A stretch of DNA of 6,342 bases from Gammaproteobacteria bacterium (GTDB taxonomy: Bacteria > Pseudomonadota > Gammaproteobacteria > Chromatiales > Chromatiaceae). Where the stretch lies: positions 1 to 6,342 of the forward strand of contig JAUXDV010000113.1 of NCBI GenBank assembly GCA_030620735.1, given 5' to 3'. The notes beneath the pieces were generated by a model, which did not search any database, had not been told where the DNA came from, and was given only the letters and a program-made list of their open reading frames with translations. This document shows positions 4,971 through 6,342 of the stretch, in pieces (positions within the stretch are counted from its first letter, which is position 1; each line of letters begins with the position of its first letter). The position numbers were made by a program, and so were the translations under genes.

Positions 4971-6342
4971 ATGCGCGGCCATGGCCAACATGTGACACAA
5001 AGCGATGCTGCAAACGAGCACTTCAGCTGGCGCAGCCTGCAGGCGGTAACCCCGTTTTTGTGGGAGTACCGCGGGCGGGTGCTGCTGTCGCTTGCTTTTC
5101 TGATCCTCGCTAAACTCTCTCTTGTCGGCATCCCCCTGATGCTGAAGAAAATCATCGAGCAGTTTGAGAACACCCCGCAAATGGTGGTTGCCGTTCCTCT
5201 CGGGCTGATTGCCGGATATGGCCTGCTGCGCCTGTTTGCATCGCTTTTCAATGAACTGCGGGATGCCGTCTTCGCGAGAGTCAGATATCATGCCATGAGG
5301 CGTCTCTCGACGCAGGTGCTGCAGCATCTGCATAGCCTGTCGTTGAGTTATCACATGGAGCGCCAGACAGGCGCCATCAGCCGTGATCTCGATCGCGGCG
5401 CGCGTTCCGCCAGCACCATTCTGAACTACATGGTTTTCAGCATCATTCCGACACTGGTCGAGTTTCTGCTCGTGGGAGTTGTGCTGCTGACCCTTTATGA
5501 TCTCAAATTCACGCTTATCACCTTTGGCGCCATCGTCGCCTATTTTCTCTTCACCCTGGCGATTACCGAGTGGCGCATGGAGTTTCGTCACAAGATGAAC
5601 GAGCTCGACTCCGAAGCCAACAACCTTGCCTTCGACAGCCTCATCAACTACGAGACGGTGAAATACTTCGGCAATGAGGCCGCTGAAATGAAGCAGTATG
5701 ACAATCTGCTCGGCGAGTGGGAGATGTGGGGCGTCAAAACCCAGACATCCATGTCACTGCTGAACTTCGGCCAGGGAGCGATTATTGCGCTGGGTGTCAC
5801 GCTGATCATGTGGTATGCCGCCGCCGGTGTTGCGGCCCTTGAGATGAGCATCAGCGATCTGGTGCTGTTGAGCGCGCTGATGATGCAGGTCTTCATGCCG
5901 CTGGGTTTTCTCGGTATCGTCTATCGCCAGATCAAATATACACTGGTGGATATGCAGCGGCTGTTTGACCTGATGCACAAGCAGCCCGATGTAGAAGATA
6001 ACGCTGTTGCCACGCAGTTATCGGTTACAGCCGGTGAGATTCACTTCGAGCATGTCGATTTTTCCTATCAACCGCAGCGTCAGATTCTCTTCGATCTCTG
6101 CTTCGAGGTCGAGGCCGGCTCCAAGGTTGCGGTCGTCGGTCACTCCGGCGCAGGCAAATCGACACTGGCGCGCCTGTTGTATCGTTTCTATGACGTCAGT
6201 GCAGGAATGATCACTATCGATGATCAGGATCTGCGTGATGTCACCCAGCAGAGTCTGCGCTCCGCCATTGCGATCGTGCCCCAGGACACGGTGCTGTTTA
6301 ACAACTCCATCTACTACAATATCAGCTATGGCCGCCTCGATG
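4971..6342 (+). CDS. Atm1/HMT-type ABC exporter, permease-ATPase (3' end outside window)
   Basis: The frame stays open from ATG 4971 to the window end, giving 457 codons of a protein that normally has about 600 residues. It is a half-transporter with the permease first. Membrane helices lie at about 36-58, 71-92, 153-175, 178-199, 267-289 and 296-316. The motif NYETVKYFGNE (226-236) is the hallmark of the Atm1/ABCB7/HMT1 group, which exports glutathione-linked compounds or glutathione-metal complexes. NFGQ (265-268) and the GFLGIVYR segment (312-319) match the region that binds glutathione in the Novosphingobium Atm1 structure, as I recall it. The ATPase domain starts near 356 with the A-loop tyrosine 366 (FSY), Walker A GHSGAGKST (390-398) and the Q-loop glutamine 438 (VPQDTVLFN). 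The LSGGQ signature, Walker B and switch histidine lie beyond the window. An in-frame TGA directly precedes the ATG, so the start cannot be earlier; GTG 4992 is an alternative, as the ribosome site is weak. Confidence 0.92.
   Translation, partial: MRGHGQHVTQSDAANEHFSWRSLQAVTPFLWEYRGRVLLSLAFLILAKLSLVGIPLMLKKIIEQFENTPQMVVAVPLGLIAGYGLLRLFASLFNELRDAVFARVRYHAMRRLSTQVLQHLHSLSLSYHMERQTGAISRDLDRGARSASTILNYMVFSIIPTLVEFLLVGVVLLTLYDLKFTLITFGAIVAYFLFTLAITEWRMEFRHKMNELDSEANNLAFDSLINYETVKYFGNEAAEMKQYDNLLGEWEMWGVKTQTSMSLLNFGQGAIIALGVTLIMWYAAAGVAALEMSISDLVLLSALMMQVFMPLGFLGIVYRQIKYTLVDMQRLFDLMHKQPDVEDNAVATQLSVTAGEIHFEHVDFSYQPQRQILFDLCFEVEAGSKVAVVGHSGAGKSTLARLLYRFYDVSAGMITIDDQDLRDVTQQSLRSAIAIVPQDTVLFNNSIYYNISYGRLD

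Noticed and set aside
4905..5591. Long open frame of 228 codons on the minus strand
   Set aside because: It lies antisense to the ABC exporter, which has clear membrane helices and Atm1 motifs. The minus-strand product is Gln/His-rich and low-quality, as expected from a codon-bias shadow.
4971..6342. Lipid A exporter MsbA as identity of the ABC protein
   Set aside because: The NYETVKYFGNE motif and the NFGQ segment belong to the Atm1/HMT group, not to MsbA.

Overview
The window looks like ordinary chromosome of a proteobacterium, most likely a gammaproteobacterium. The evidence is the moderate GC content, the Shine-Dalgarno sites, the gene families present (a glycine-zipper envelope protein, a prokaryotic pentameric ligand-gated channel, a DUF2189 membrane protein, an Atm1/HMT-type ABC exporter) and two kinds of intergenic palindromic repeat common in environmental proteobacteria. 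The channel's M2 and M2-M3 sequence resembles homologues known from marine and sulfur-oxidising gammaproteobacteria. That narrower placement is an inference.

Layout. 39-359 (+) encodes a small secreted or periplasmic glycine-zipper protein. 401-1405 (-) encodes a complete Cys-loop-superfamily channel with signal peptide, extracellular beta domain and four membrane helices; it converges on the first gene. 1406-1768 is about 360 bases of non-coding DNA separating the divergent channel and DUF2189 genes; it holds candidate promoters and a possible 9-codon leader ORF. 1769-2557 (+) encodes a DUF2189 membrane protein. 2527-3147 (-) encodes a TetR-type regulator whose 3' end overlaps the DUF2189 gene tail to tail by 31 bases. 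3148-3315 is the divergent control region between the regulator and the next gene and contains inverted repeats that could be operators. 3316-4746 (+) encodes an FGGY-family kinase related to glycerol kinase, with one substrate-contact residue changed. 4747-4970 holds a REP-like palindrome, a cluster of 10-bp ATCTGTG repeats arranged as a large inverted repeat, and a promoter with a perfect TATAAT box. 4971-6342 (+) is the 5' part of an Atm1-type ABC exporter that runs off the end of the window.

How the genes relate. No long operon is visible: strands alternate and every gene seems to have its own control region. The only pair with a plausible regulatory link is the TetR regulator and the divergent FGGY kinase. 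The channel, the DUF2189 protein and the exporter have no partner that reveals their ligand or substrate. I see no rRNA, tRNA, CRISPR array, transposase, integrase or phage gene. I did not find a convincing new multi-gene system. The most distinctive items are the ligand-gated channel with an uncharged inner pore mouth, the kinase with an altered active-site residue, and the repeat cluster behind it.
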